Assembly (NCBI GenBank): GCA_030834905.1
Contig: JAUQWZ010000003.1
Span: forward strand, 62,001 to 126,000
Source of the DNA: Aggregatilineales bacterium
GTDB lineage: Bacteria > Chloroflexota > Anaerolineae > Aggregatilineales > Phototrophicaceae
Direction: 5' to 3'
DNA: 64,000 nt
In this document: one piece after another, positions 34,601-44,089 of the stretch
How the letters are laid out: every line of letters starts with the position of its first letter
How positions within the stretch are numbered: the first letter of the stretch is position 1
Notes under the pieces: model-generated
Databases searched by the model: none
What the model saw: only the letters and a program-made list of their open reading frames with translations
Told to the model about the DNA's origin: nothing
Program-made: the position numbers and the translations under genes

Positions 34601-36804
34601 TCGACATCGCCCATCACGGCGAGCATCGAACCGGTGTCAAAGCCGGTGTTGTCGGGGGGCGGCGCCATTGCCGCGCCGCGCGCTTTTGCCAGCGCATAGT
34701 AGTCGTGATCGCTGAGGACGCCCGCCGCCCACAGTGCCGTTAGCTCGCCGAAGCTGTGCCCGGCGGTGAAATCGGCGCGGAAGCCCGCTTTTTCAAGCAG
34801 GCGGTAGAGTCCGGCGCTGAACGCGCCAATGGCGGGCTGGGCGTAGTCGGTGCTTTGCAGGGCGGCTTCCTGCGCCTGCTTTTCGTCGGCAGAGAACGCC
34901 GGGCGCGGAAACACCACGTTCGAGAGGGTGGTCTTGCCGTCGCGCTGTAACAACGCATCGACAGCGCCGAACGACTCGCGGATTTCCGGGAAATTCAGCG
35001 CCAGTTCGCGCCCCATCTCCAGGTACTGCGATCCCTGACCGGAGAACAGCGCCACCAGACGCCCGTTCAGGCTCAGACTGCCACGGCGATAGAAGACGCC
35101 CTTCGGATGCTGCCATTCATCGGCGTCGGGCTTGCTGCCCAGCATATCGCCCGCCACCTGAAGCAGCGCCAGCGCCTCGGCTGGCGTCGCTGCCACAAAG
35201 CCGATTCGCGCCGCGTCCGCCGGAATGGCTGGCTGTTCGCTGCTGGTGACCAGGTTCAGGAAGTGGCGCTCGCTCTCGTCTGACTGCAAGCGCGCCATCG
35301 TTTCACTGATTCTGAGCTTCAGATCACCCGGCGTCCCGGCGTAAAGAATCACCGATTTCGGCGTGCTGTGAACGCGATAAGCGCTCCGATGCTCGCCGGT
35401 GTATTCTTCCAGAACGACGTGGAAGTTCGTCCCGCCAAAGCCAAACGAGCTGACTCCGGCGCGGCGCGGAACATCCGGCGCGGGCGGCTGCCAGGGACGC
35501 GCCTCGCTGTTGATGTAAAAAGCGGAGTTCGCGATATCAAATTTAGGATTCGGTTCTTCGACGTTGAGCGTGGGCGGCAGCACCTTGTGATGCAGCGCCA
35601 GCGCCGTCTTGAGGAGTCCGGCAGCGCCCGCCGAGGCTTTGGTGTGCCCGATCTGCGATTTGACGCTGCCCAGCGCGACGTGCTGCTTCTGGGCGTCGTG
35701 CTGGTTGAAGTAGCGGATGACAGTTGTCACTTCGGTGGTGTCGCCGGCAACGGTTCCGGTGCCGTGTGCCTCGACCAACCCGACGGTGGACGGAGAAATG
35801 CCCGCGTCTTCGTAAGCGCGGCGCAGCGCCTTTTCCTGTCCTTCACCGCGCGGCGCGTAGATGCTCTTATAACGCCCGTCGCTGGACGAACCAATGCCCC
35901 GAATGACGGCGTAAATCCTGTCGCCATCGCGCTCGGCGTCTTCCAGACGGCGCAGGACCATCATGCCGATGCCCTCGCCGACCATCATGCCATCCGACTC
36001 GGCGTCGAACGGGCGCGGCTGCGTGCCTTTGGAGAAGGCGGGCGTCTTGCTGAAGCACATATACATAAAGATTGAGTTATCGGTGTCCACGCCGCCGGTC
36101 AGCATCATGTCGGCGCGGTGGTCGGTCAGGTCGCCCAGCGCCATCTTCAGCGCCGCCATCGTGCTGGCGCAGGCGGCATCGACCACGCAGTTGGTGCCGC
36201 CGAGGTCAAAGCGGTTGGCGATGCGACCGGACACGACGTTGCCCAACATGCCGGGGAAGCTGTTTTCTTCCCAGCGCACATACGCCAGTTTCATCCGTTC
36301 GATGATGTTCTGGCGATCACCGTCGCCGATGCCGTAGCTTTTCAGAACTTCGTCCCACACCGGATACTGCAATCTTGAGGTCAGCGGCGTGATCAGCTTC
36401 TGACCGCCGCCAACGCCGAGGATGACGCCGGTGCGCTCGCGGATTTCGTCAGCGCCCATCAGATAGCCCGCGTCGGCGAGGGCTTCTTTGGCGACCAGCA
36501 GCGACAGCATCTGCGAGACGTCGGTCACTTCCAGGATATTTGGCGGCAAGCCAAATTCCATCGGGTCGAAATCGACATCCGGGATAAAGCCGCCGCGATT
36601 GCAGTATGTCTTGTCTGGGGCTAAGGGGTTGGGGTCGTAATAGTCATCGACATTCCATCGTGAAGGAGGCACGTCCGTGATACAGTCCACCTTCCCAACG
36701 ATATTATTCCAGAATTCACGCAGATTATGCGCCTGCGGCATAATCGCGCCCATGCCGATAATGGCGATTGGGTTGTGGTGTAGTTGGACGTTAAGATCTG
36801 GCAC
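31633..36804 (-). CDS. PfaA-like synthase KS-AT-ACP-ACP with half KR
   Basis: 1723-aa multienzyme. KS at about 1-470 with Cys212 (VVDAACASTM), EAHGTGT and KSQIGHTKASAGAAG. Acyltransferase at about 560-880: LFSGQGSQYLEMGREL, then Ser684 in GHSFGELTALW. Between about 1030 and 1140 there are repeated helical segments with RVHEQY and RMHEQYMQQQ. A Pro/Ala linker leads to two nearly identical ACPs, phosphopantetheine serines Ser1259 and Ser1390 (LGIDSIKRVEIL). The C-terminal about 250 residues (LLTDDGTAVTAAVAKRLSAQ onward) look like the non-catalytic structural half of a KR; the catalytic half is the next gene. GTG start at 36804, supported by GAGGGAG 9 bases upstream. Only two ACPs, against five or more in EPA/DHA synthases. 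It loads and extends the chain; the product is not predictable from sequence. Confidence 0.9.
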   Translation of the reverse strand: MPDLNVQLHHNPIAIIGMGAIMPQAHNLREFWNNIVGKVDCITDVPPSRWNVDDYYDPNPLAPDKTYCNRGGFIPDVDFDPMEFGLPPNILEVTDVSQMLSLLVAKEALADAGYLMGADEIRERTGVILGVGGGQKLITPLTSRLQYPVWDEVLKSYGIGDGDRQNIIERMKLAYVRWEENSFPGMLGNVVSGRIANRFDLGGTNCVVDAACASTMAALKMALGDLTDHRADMMLTGGVDTDNSIFMYMCFSKTPAFSKGTQPRPFDAESDGMMVGEGIGMMVLRRLEDAERDGDRIYAVIRGIGSSSDGRYKSIYAPRGEGQEKALRRAYEDAGISPSTVGLVEAHGTGTVAGDTTEVTTVIRYFNQHDAQKQHVALGSVKSQIGHTKASAGAAGLLKTALALHHKVLPPTLNVEEPNPKFDIANSAFYINSEARPWQPPAPDVPRRAGVSSFGFGGTNFHVVLEEYTGEHRSAYRVHSTPKSVILYAGTPGDLKLRISETMARLQSDESERHFLNLVTSSEQPAIPADAARIGFVAATPAEALALLQVAGDMLGSKPDADEWQHPKGVFYRRGSLSLNGRLVALFSGQGSQYLEMGRELALNFPEIRESFGAVDALLQRDGKTTLSNVVFPRPAFSADEKQAQEAALQSTDYAQPAIGAFSAGLYRLLEKAGFRADFTAGHSFGELTALWAAGVLSDHDYYALAKARGAAMAPPPDNTGFDTGSMLAVMGDVDAIEREVASLPGVSVANRNSRSQVVVAGATEAVQRAEGALAARGFKVVPLSVSAAFHTPLVGHAQKPFAQVVEQTAFQPPKTPVYSNATGTPYPNDPAAMKQVLAQHILNPVLFRDEIEQIYSAGGMVFVEFGPRNVLTNLVKDILGDRPHVAIALNGSRQKDSDRQLREAAVQLQVLGLALGSIDPYGLSVEMPPKKKGMTVKLNGANYVSDKTRATYREALASGGQQIVINPQMLAAPAAPPVQPEAPAAPPVQPVPVSAQAAPVSALPEPIDASDQPQSEQTSDMTTLQTLEYSLAQFRQHQGETLRVHEQYAQSQSEYFRIFFDLTQQQQTLLASQTLPPNVAESLAQNMLRFHEYQSDTLRMHEQYMQQQTEIAQSLLEIIRQQYAGLSHAPANGSRNGSGVKPKAAAAPAVEIPVPVPVVERQPKPVTAPAAAQPAPVVQPLVAAPAPEPVKAAEPAPAPQPVPAVSAPAPAAVPQAAGGESLAALSEAMLRIVGDKTGYPVEMLELSMDMEADLGIDSIKRVEILGAMREEFPDLPQFSPEELGELRTLQQIVDYMQQKSGGAPAQPAAASDKANGNGHLTETVAAPAAAPVINHAPQPVEAVAPLAAEGANTAALAEAMLRIVGDKTGYPVEMLELNMDMEADLGIDSIKRVEILGAMREEFPDLPQFSPEELGELRTLQQIVDYMQEVSRLASPFDLGGSAVTAAEAVTPVDAARDSVSEALPRAAASAAHGIERSLVELLRLPTPDALEFAITDSVCLLTDDGTAVTAAVAKRLSAQGWRVVVLSLPETVVPLNPALGDLARVQLANFDESSLSDALAAVSSQYGSIGAFVHLNPAANTRNGTLFLEHEKALVKFAFLMAKHLKPHLTRGNGTGRKCFLVVTRLDGALGTTADHSFGAISGGLFGLVKTLSLEWDAVFCRVLDVAPNTSADGVADCVLAEMFDPNRLLTEVAYGALGRTTLVARQPYAPYSNGTHTTNG
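32519..33127 (-). repeat. Tandem ACP-coding repeat (two units, 393-base offset)
   Basis: Units at about 32519-32734 and 32912-33127 encode the two ACPs and differ by only a handful of mostly third-position changes over more than 200 bases. Such near-identity at DNA level points to recent duplication or ongoing gene conversion. Confidence 0.85.
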
Positions 36805-37150
36805 TAAATGCAGCTCCCTCAGATAGTTCTGTGATTCACTTGTACGGTCTTACGGTCACGAGGCGGGTGCATTGTATCACAGAATTCAACGGGCATTGCG
36901 TTGAGGCGCATGATAGCCAATGCAATGATCATCGTTACAGCATCGTATTGACATAGTAACCCATCGGATGAAGCATGGTTGCGTAAGGTGGATTGTAGGG
37001 TGCGGTGGTTCAGGCGACGAAAACCAACGGTTAAAGATATATGAGAAAAATGGACGCCCGTTCAGGCTGCCTGCAAATCTGTCGGGGCGCAGCAGTATGG
37101 CACGCCCCGACAAGACAAATTCTGAATATTCAGACAGGCTCCCGGCGGTC
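36805..37150. other. Intergenic region upstream of the Pfa-like operon
   Basis: 346 bases between the UxaA-like stop (37151) and the PfaA-like start, both minus strand. It holds TCTGAATATTCAGA (37121-37134), a perfect palindrome 17 bases past the UxaA-like stop and followed by a T-rich tract, so it may be a weak terminator. It also holds a GC-rich inverted repeat (37080-37112). On the minus strand TACAAT near 36875 could be a -10 for the synthase genes, but I see no matching -35. Confidence 0.5.
37080..37112. repeat. GC-rich palindromic repeat (REP-like)
   Basis: Arms TGTCGGGGCG and CGCCCCGACA (10 bp, perfect) around a 13-base loop. Similar in style to the hairpin at 58732-58759 (GCGGGGGCG/CGCCCCCGC). 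Probably one of the dispersed extragenic palindromes. Confidence 0.6.
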
Positions 37151-38746
37151 TTACAGGGTGCTGCCCAGATTCCAGGGGATGAACTCAGCTTCGCCGACGC
37201 CCTGCGCTTCGCTCTTTGACGGCTGACCTGAGGCAACGGCGATGGTGAGATCCAGCAGGTCGCTCGCTGTCTGCCGCAGGCTGGCTTCGTCCAGCACCCT
37301 GCCCGCGTTGAAATCCATATCGTCGAGCATGTGATCGTAGACCGCCGTGTTGCTGGTGATCTTGATGCTTGGCGCGGGCTTATAGCCAAACACCGAACCG
37401 CGCCCGGTGGTGAACAACACCACCGTACAGCCGCTGGCGACCTGTCCGGTCACACACACCGGGTCGTATCCCGGCGTATCGACGTAGACGAAGCCGCGCT
37501 CGGCAATCGGCGCGGCGTAATCGTAGACGCCCATCAGCGGAGTCGTGCCGCTTTTCGCCACTGCGCCGAGCGATTTTTCGAGGATGGTCGTCAAGCCGCC
37601 AACCTTGTTACCGGCGCTGGGGTTGTTGTCGATCTCGACCTCATGCTTTGCCGCGTGGCGTTCCCACCACTTCACCTTCTCGACCAACTGCTGCCCCACC
37701 TCGCGGCTGATCGCCCGACGGGTGAGCAGATGTTCCGCGCCGTAAATCTCCGGCGTTTCCGCCAGCGCCACCGTCCCGCCCTGGCGCACAATTTCATCCG
37801 CCACCAAGCCCACCACCGGATTGGCGGTCACGCCCGACCAGCTATCGCTGCCGCCGCACTTCAGCGCCACCACCAATTCCGAGATCGGCTGCGGCGTGCG
37901 CGGCGTCCGGTTGACGATGGGCAGAAGCTGCTCGATCATCTCAATGCCCGCCTGAACGGTCTTGCGGATGCCGCCCTGTCCCTGAATCGTCAGGTTGAGA
38001 GGGAAATTGAGCGAATCGGCTGTCATCTGAAGCTGATAATTATCGGCAATGTCCTGAATTTGATTGGTTTCGCAGCCTAAGCCGACCAGCAGGTACGCGC
38101 CGACGTTGGCGTGACGCGCCATACCCGCCGTCGTGCGCTGTAGAATCCGGTAGTCCTCGCCGCCGACGCGCATCCCGCAGCCCGACGCATGAGTCAGGGC
38201 GATCACGCCATCGACGTTGGGATACGCCGCCAGCTTCTCCGGCGTGAAATAGCGGGTGATTTCGCGGATGGTGTGCGCCGAGCAGTTGACGCTGGCGAGG
38301 ACGGCGATGTAATTGCGCGTGCCGACTTTGCCGTTTGCCCGCTGGTAGCCCATGAACGCGCGCCGCTGGTCGTCCGGCACATACTCGACCGGATGAACCT
38401 CGGTGCAAAAAGCGTAGTCGCGGGCGAAATCGCCACCCACCGACAGATTGTGGATGTGGACGTGGTCGCCGGGGCTAATCGGCTGGGTGACGAAGCCGAT
38501 GATCTGCCCGTAGCGGCGCACCGGTTCGCCCAGGGCGACGCTGGCGAGCGCGAATTTATGCCCGCTGGGGATGAACTGCCGGATGATGATATCGGGACTG
38601 CCGCCGCGCTTGACGATGACTCCGGGCGAAATCGGGGTCTTGGCAATCGCCACGTCGTCCGATGGATGCAGGCGCAGCGCAACCGTATCGAACGAAACTG
38701 CGCCGGTCAGCGGCGATTCAATGAAGGTGACATTTCCTGTGGTCAT
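37151..38746 (-). CDS. UxaA-family (altronate-type) dehydratase
   Basis: 531-aa sugar-acid dehydratase, SAF-type N-terminal domain (about 1-100: LRLHPSDDVAIAKTPISPG, GDHVHIHNLS) fused to the UxaA catalytic domain. The catalytic part has GYQRANGKVGTRNYIAVLAS, then NCSAHTIREI, LTHASGCGMRVGGED, LGCETNQI, ALKCGGSDSWSGVTANPVVG and GRGSVFGYKPAPSIK, with conserved Cys/His suited to an iron or metal site. Family members remove water from altronate, galactarate or similar acids to give 2-keto-3-deoxy acids. The ATG at 38746 is preferred; an in-frame TTG at 38764 lies next to the repeat element. It is downstream of two Gfo/Idh/MocA genes but separated from them by an inverted pair of repeats. The exact substrate is unknown; a hexuronate-derived acid fits the neighbours. 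Confidence 0.88.
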   Translation of the reverse strand: MTTGNVTFIESPLTGAVSFDTVALRLHPSDDVAIAKTPISPGVIVKRGGSPDIIIRQFIPSGHKFALASVALGEPVRRYGQIIGFVTQPISPGDHVHIHNLSVGGDFARDYAFCTEVHPVEYVPDDQRRAFMGYQRANGKVGTRNYIAVLASVNCSAHTIREITRYFTPEKLAAYPNVDGVIALTHASGCGMRVGGEDYRILQRTTAGMARHANVGAYLLVGLGCETNQIQDIADNYQLQMTADSLNFPLNLTIQGQGGIRKTVQAGIEMIEQLLPIVNRTPRTPQPISELVVALKCGGSDSWSGVTANPVVGLVADEIVRQGGTVALAETPEIYGAEHLLTRRAISREVGQQLVEKVKWWERHAAKHEVEIDNNPSAGNKVGGLTTILEKSLGAVAKSGTTPLMGVYDYAAPIAERGFVYVDTPGYDPVCVTGQVASGCTVVLFTTGRGSVFGYKPAPSIKITSNTAVYDHMLDDMDFNAGRVLDEASLRQTASDLLDLTIAVASGQPSKSEAQGVGEAEFIPWNLGSTL

Positions 38747-38768
38747 AAGAGGTTTCCCCGCCAATACT

Positions 38769-38839
38769 GTAGGGACACAACAATGTCGTGTCCGCCTTGC
38801 TTTCCCGTAAAAACGGACACGGCAATGCCGTGTCCCTAC
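38769..38839. repeat. Inverted pair of 26-bp palindromic repeats (REP family A)
   Basis: Units 38769-38794 (GTAGGGACAC...GTGTCCG) and 38814-38839 (CGGACAC...GTGTCCCTAC) face each other over 19 bases. Each unit is itself a palindrome. The outer end of the second unit supplies the stop codon of the gene ending at 38836. Other family A copies lie at 58694, 60930, 60976, 62408 and 63152. Confidence 0.85.
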
Positions 38840-39852
38840 GGTGTCGCCCCAAGACGCACCGCCTGCTGTTGAGCGATCAGGCTGAGTTCCGACGCCAGAA
38901 ATGCCTGCGCCTGATTCTGCGCTGTTTCGGCGCGGTTCAGCACATCGTACACCAACTGCGACCCGTAGGGCAGATCGACGCCCGAACAGTCAATATACCG
39001 CGCCGACTGCTGATCGACCATGAACAGGTGATCCTTGCCCGGACGCCCGGCGATGTCGATGTTCTTGCGCAGCTCGATATACCCTTCCGTCCCCAGCAGG
39101 AACAGGCGTACGTCGCCCCAGGTATCCAAGCCGCGCGGCGTCAGCCAATCGACACGCACGTAGCCGGTGGCTTTCTCGCTGCGCAGGTTCAGATCGCCAA
39201 AGTCCTCAAACAGCGGAAACTGTCGAAAATGCAGGTTGCCGACCTGCGACTGGACGATCTCGGCGCTGGCGCTGCCGGTGAAATACAGAAACTGGTCGAT
39301 CTGGTGGCTGGCGAGATCATTGAGGATGCCGCCGTAGCCGTGAGAGTCAAAGACCCATTCCGGGCGCGGAATATGTCCCAGAAGGCGGTGAGGTCCAAAG
39401 CCGGTGGTCTGGATGACCTGACCGATAGCGCCCTGCCGCGCCAGCTCACCCGCGTGGACGGTTGCCTTGTTGTCAAAGCGCTCGCCAAAGTGGACGGCAT
39501 AGATGCGCCCGGTTTCCGCCTGTACGCGCCGGGCTTCCCGCACCTGTTCCAGCGTCGTGAAGGCGGGTTTGGCGGCGGAATAGTCCTTGCCATGCAGCAT
39601 GGCGCGAATCCCCAGCGGCGCGCGTTCGGCTGGCACAACAGCGCTGGCGACCAGATCAACGCCTGGGTCTTCAAGAATTTCGTCAATTTCACGCGCCTGC
39701 CTGACAGCAGGAAACCGCTGCCCGAATTCGGCGATCCGTTCTGGCTCCGCGCCCCAGAACCACGCCAGTTCAGCGCCAGCATCCAGCAGCGCCTTAATCT
39801 GGTTGTAGATGTGTGGGTGGCTCAGACCAACCGCCGCGAAGCGAATGGTCAT
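38836..39852 (-). CDS. Gfo/Idh/MocA-family oxidoreductase 2
   Basis: 338-aa NAD(P)-dependent sugar or sugar-acid dehydrogenase. N-terminal Rossmann fold begins [20 protein letters not shown], less canonical than GxGxxG. The typical EKP is replaced by [11 protein letters not shown] with the conserved Lys. The C-terminal alpha/beta domain has [20 protein letters not shown], the usual catalytic GG...DLasH region. The start overlaps the stop of the preceding dehydrogenase gene (ATGA). The TAG stop lies inside a REP element (GTAGGGACAC), so the last residues (LGATP) may differ from relatives. Together with its neighbour it probably oxidises and isomerises a sugar-acid intermediate; no specific substrate can be read. 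Confidence 0.88.
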   Translation of the reverse strand: MTIRFAAVGLSHPHIYNQIKALLDAGAELAWFWGAEPERIAEFGQRFPAVRQAREIDEILEDPGVDLVASAVVPAERAPLGIRAMLHGKDYSAAKPAFTTLEQVREARRVQAETGRIYAVHFGERFDNKATVHAGELARQGAIGQVIQTTGFGPHRLLGHIPRPEWVFDSHGYGGILNDLASHQIDQFLYFTGSASAEIVQSQVGNLHFRQFPLFEDFGDLNLRSEKATGYVRVDWLTPRGLDTWGDVRLFLLGTEGYIELRKNIDIAGRPGKDHLFMVDQQSARYIDCSGVDLPYGSQLVYDVLNRAETAQNQAQAFLASELSLIAQQQAVRLGATP

Positions 39853-40940
39853 GGCTGCTCCATCACCAGCGGCGCGCCGTTCATAGCATAGTAAAACGGG
39901 TCGCCGGGTCGGATGTCTCCGTGATGAACGGGCAAGCCGGACTGCGCCGATTTGTACAGGCTGGCGATGAATTCGAGGATGCGGCGGGCGTCGTCTCCGC
40001 TGACGGGCGGGCGTTCGCCGCGCGCCATGCTGTCGAGGATCTCGCCCAGTTGGACATCGTGCCCGCTGGGAATATTATCGGTCAGCGCCTGCCAGTTGGC
40101 GGCGGCGGTTGGATTAACCGCCTTATCCGGCATAGTGAAGCTCCAGTGGTCGTTGTTGTAGCGGTAGAGAGTGCTCACCTCGACGGTTGCCTGCTGGAAA
40201 TCGAGCCGCAGGTAGCTTTCCTGACGCGGCGAAAGCACGCTGTTGACGATGCTGCCCATAGCACCGTTTTCAAAGCGCGCCAGCGCCATCGACACATCCT
40301 CGACTTCAATACTGCGGTCAAGCGTGCCGGTCATCGCCCGGACTTCGCTCCAGTCGCCCATCAGCCACAGGAACAGATCCATCAGATGGATGCCCAGCGT
40401 CGCAGTGGGACCGCCGATTTCGGTTGCCCATTTGCCGCGCCAGGGAGCGCGGTAATAATCCTGATCGCGATACCAGAGCGTATTGCACACGCCTACGAGA
40501 GGTCTGCCCAGTCCATTCTGCTCAACCAGACGCTTCACGTGCTTGGCTGCCGAGCCAAAACGCCACTGAAAGACGGTGCTGACGTAGCAGCCAGTGCGGT
40601 CTTCGGCGGCGGCGATTTCGTCATATTCCGCCAGCGAGGCGCACAGCGGTTTTTCGCAGTACACCCAGGCTCCCGCTTCCAGGCACTCGATGATCAGCGC
40701 TTTGTGGGTGGCGGGCGGCGTGATGATGCAGACCAGCTCTGGCTGCTCGGTCGCCAGCATGGTCGAAGTGTCGGCGTACCAGCGCGGGATGTCATTTTCG
40801 GCGCAGACGGCTTGCACCCGCGCCGCGTCGAGATCGACTGCCGCGACCAGATTCACCCGGTCGCCCAGCTTCTTGATCGCGGACAGATGATTGCCAACTG
40901 AATTACCGGTTCCAATAATGACAGTACGGACAGAGGTCAT
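39849..40940 (-). CDS. Gfo/Idh/MocA-family oxidoreductase 1
   Basis: 363-aa NAD(P)-dependent dehydrogenase. Rossmann motif [16 protein letters not shown], then [20 protein letters not shown] and [15 protein letters not shown], the classical EKP signature. The substrate domain has [20 protein letters not shown], matching the usual DxGxHxxD region with a His likely to act in catalysis. It overlaps by 4 bases both the cupin gene before it and the second dehydrogenase after it, showing one translation-coupled cassette. The length is typical. Presence of two dehydrogenases here and a third in the divergent operon suggests stepwise redox rearrangement of an imported sugar. Confidence 0.92.
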   Translation of the reverse strand: MTSVRTVIIGTGNSVGNHLSAIKKLGDRVNLVAAVDLDAARVQAVCAENDIPRWYADTSTMLATEQPELVCIITPPATHKALIIECLEAGAWVYCEKPLCASLAEYDEIAAAEDRTGCYVSTVFQWRFGSAAKHVKRLVEQNGLGRPLVGVCNTLWYRDQDYYRAPWRGKWATEIGGPTATLGIHLMDLFLWLMGDWSEVRAMTGTLDRSIEVEDVSMALARFENGAMGSIVNSVLSPRQESYLRLDFQQATVEVSTLYRYNNDHWSFTMPDKAVNPTAAANWQALTDNIPSGHDVQLGEILDSMARGERPPVSGDDARRILEFIASLYKSAQSGLPVHHGDIRPGDPFYYAMNGAPLVMEQP

Positions 40941-41677
40941 GAGGTTCGAAGTCCTTCCGGCGAGTACAGCGCCGGATCACCATAACGGTCAAGTCGCCCG
41001 CAGAAGCCGATACTGGTCGGTTCGCTGGCGGGGATTAGCTGATGCTGCGCGCGCAGCAGATAGCTGAGTTCGCCTCGGTCAAGCGCGCGCAGATGTTCGA
41101 GCGAAAGACGAACGGCTGAACCTGCGCCATTTTCGACCAGCGATGCCCATTCGGGTCGAAAGTGGGCGGTGCGCTGTTCGGCAAGCACGAAGAAGCGGCG
41201 TAACGCGGTACGCCCGGTTTCGGCGTCCTGCTCAAAGGCGGCTTTCAGTTGCAGAAAGCCCTCCACGCCGCGATCTCTACGCTGGTAAGCGTCGGCTAGA
41301 GATGTGACAGACATGGCTTCAGCGTATTTTTCGTCGCTGTCCAGCCGTTCTTCGGTGAAGGTGACGACGTTGTCGCCTTTTTCCGGCAGCCCGCTGTTTT
41401 GCATGATCACCAGAATGTGCAGATCGCCGCTGGTATTGATCAGGCGGTGAATGGTGCCGGTTGTGAACGTCAGCGCGGAGTACGGCGACAGCTCAACGCG
41501 CGAAAATCCGCCCGCGTCAATTATTTCCACCGCGCCCACGCCTTGCAGCACAAAATACATCTCCGCGCACAGCAGATGCACATGCGGCGTGCCGCCGCGC
41601 TGACCGTCAGGTGCGAGCGTGTCGTATACCTGAAGGCGGCTGATGGCGGTAGCACCCGGCAGTGGCAGTGTGTCCAT
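40937..41677 (-). CDS. Cupin-domain protein
   Basis: 246-aa protein with an N-terminal single cupin barrel. Metal-ligand region [20 protein letters not shown] corresponds to the HxH...E...G pattern of cupin motif 1, and [20 protein letters not shown] gives the motif 2 histidine. The C-terminal half (from about residue 130) is helical with no recognised motif. The ATG at 41677 is used because it lies 7 bases after the stop of the upstream gene; an extended frame to 41761 only overlaps that gene. It is probably an isomerase, epimerase or binding protein for the sugar acid handled by this operon. The catalytic role is not determined. Confidence 0.85.
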   Translation of the reverse strand: MDTLPLPGATAISRLQVYDTLAPDGQRGGTPHVHLLCAEMYFVLQGVGAVEIIDAGGFSRVELSPYSALTFTTGTIHRLINTSGDLHILVIMQNSGLPEKGDNVVTFTEERLDSDEKYAEAMSVTSLADAYQRRDRGVEGFLQLKAAFEQDAETGRTALRRFFVLAEQRTAHFRPEWASLVENGAGSAVRLSLEHLRALDRGELSYLLRAQHQLIPASEPTSIGFCGRLDRYGDPALYSPEGLRTS

Positions 41678-41684
41678 CGAAAGC

Positions 41685-43123
41685 CTACCGCGCCGCCAGT
41701 TTCTGGCGCTGCTTGGCTTCCGCGAGCAGATCGGCTTCAACGCTGGTCTTGTAGAACTCATCCAGCGGGTAGCAGCCTGAGATCAGCCCATTGCGCGGGG
41801 CGGTCGTGCAGTCGCTGAAGGTGCGGCAGATCTGCTTGCGCGCCAGCGTTTGCCCGGAAAGCACGTCCGCCGCCATCGTCGGGTAGGACAGCATCATGCG
41901 CCCCAGCCCGACCATATCGACCATGCCCGTTCGCGCCACATGCTGCGCCACATTCGGCAGCCAGTCCTGCAAATAAGAATATCCCGATCCGACGATCAGC
42001 AGATTGGGATGCGCCTGTTTGAGCGCCGCCGCCGCGCCTATCTGCCGGGCGACTCCGACGAGGGGATCTTCCGGCGGCTGATAGCCATCGGAAGGCGGGA
42101 ACAGGGCGGGTCGCTGGATGTGCGGGTTATAGTATGGGCTGCCCGCCGTGATGCACACCAGCCGGATATCGAGCGATTGCAGCAGATCGAGGAAGCGGTT
42201 CGGCTCGGTCAGGTCGATGCCGATGCCGCTGGCGTCGCTGCCAAAGGCATACGGGTAATCGCCTGGGTACGATTCCGGCTCGCCAGTGCCATCACTGCCG
42301 GGGCGGAAGGCAATCCAGTCGAAGGCGCTCAGACGCACGCCGATGTGCAGACCGGGGGCGGCGCGGCGAACGCCAGCCACGATCTCGCGCAGGAAGCGGG
42401 TGCGGTTTTCGAAGCTGCCGCCGTAGCGCCCTTCGCGGTCAATCGCGGTCAGAAACTCGTGTCCCAGATAGCCGTGACAGTGTTTGACGTCTACAAAATC
42501 GAATCCGGCTGACTGCGCCAGCACTGCCGCGCTGATGAAATCCTCTATCAGTTCGTCGATGTCGTCGTCCGCCAGCAGCGGGTAGTCGTCCGGCAGGTTG
42601 AATTTGGGGTTGAGCAGGGGATGCGGGTAAAGAATCTGCGGCTCAAGCCGCTTTTTGTCGTTCGGACGGCAGAAGCGCCCGGAATGCGTAAGCTGCAAGC
42701 CGATCAGCAGATCATCGGCGCTGCCATGCGCTGCCTGATGGCTGCCGACGAGCGTCTGGCGCAGTTCAGCAATCGCGCCGGCTGTGTCCGGGTTGATGAC
42801 CAGTTGGTTGGGGTTGGCGCGTCCGTCGTGGCGCACCGCCACCGCCTCGCCGCCCCAGACGAGCTTAGCGCCGCTTTGTCCGAAACGGCTCCAGCGCCGC
42901 CGCACCAGATCGTTGGGCGCGCCGTCCGCTTCGGCGTCCCAGCCTTCCATCGGCAGTACCGCGAAACGGTTGCCAATTGTTCGTCCGTGAACGGTCAGCG
43001 GCTGCGCCAGCGGCGCGTCACTGCCATAGATCATGTCCTCGTCAAACGGCAGATCCGCGCCAATTTCGCGCAGGTAGGCGCGGAAGGTGTCGGCGGTGCG
43101 AAGCTGGGCTACTTTTTTGTAAC

Positions 43124-43127
<4 letters not shown>
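41685..43127 (-). CDS. Old Yellow Enzyme-type NADH:flavin oxidoreductase
   Basis: 480-aa FMN TIM-barrel oxidoreductase. Family motifs: [30 protein letters not shown] (substrate His region), [34 protein letters not shown] and [14 protein letters not shown]. The C-terminus contains several Cys ([22 protein letters not shown]), reminiscent of but not matching the 4Fe-4S CxxC pattern of dienoyl-CoA reductase-like members, and there is no second nucleotide-binding half. It overlaps the aldolase-family gene before it by 4 bases. In this sugar-acid operon it may reduce an enone or unsaturated uronic-type intermediate; that is an inference from context. Confidence 0.88.
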
Positions 43128-44083
<956 letters not shown>

Positions 44084-44089
44084 AAGCGT

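Noticed and set aside
36886..37389. 167-codon minus-strand frame between the UxaA-like and PfaA-like genes
   Set aside because: Its first half is an out-of-frame reading of the UxaA-like gene and the rest crosses palindromes in the intergenic region; no motif or ribosome-binding site.
38769..38839. Possible CRISPR-like repeat pair
   Set aside because: Units are internally palindromic, inverted to each other and dispersed singly elsewhere; no regular spacers or cas genes.
41678..41761. N-terminal extension of the cupin protein
   Set aside because: Overlaps the OYE gene and shows no family similarity; ATG 41677 is 7 bases after that stop.
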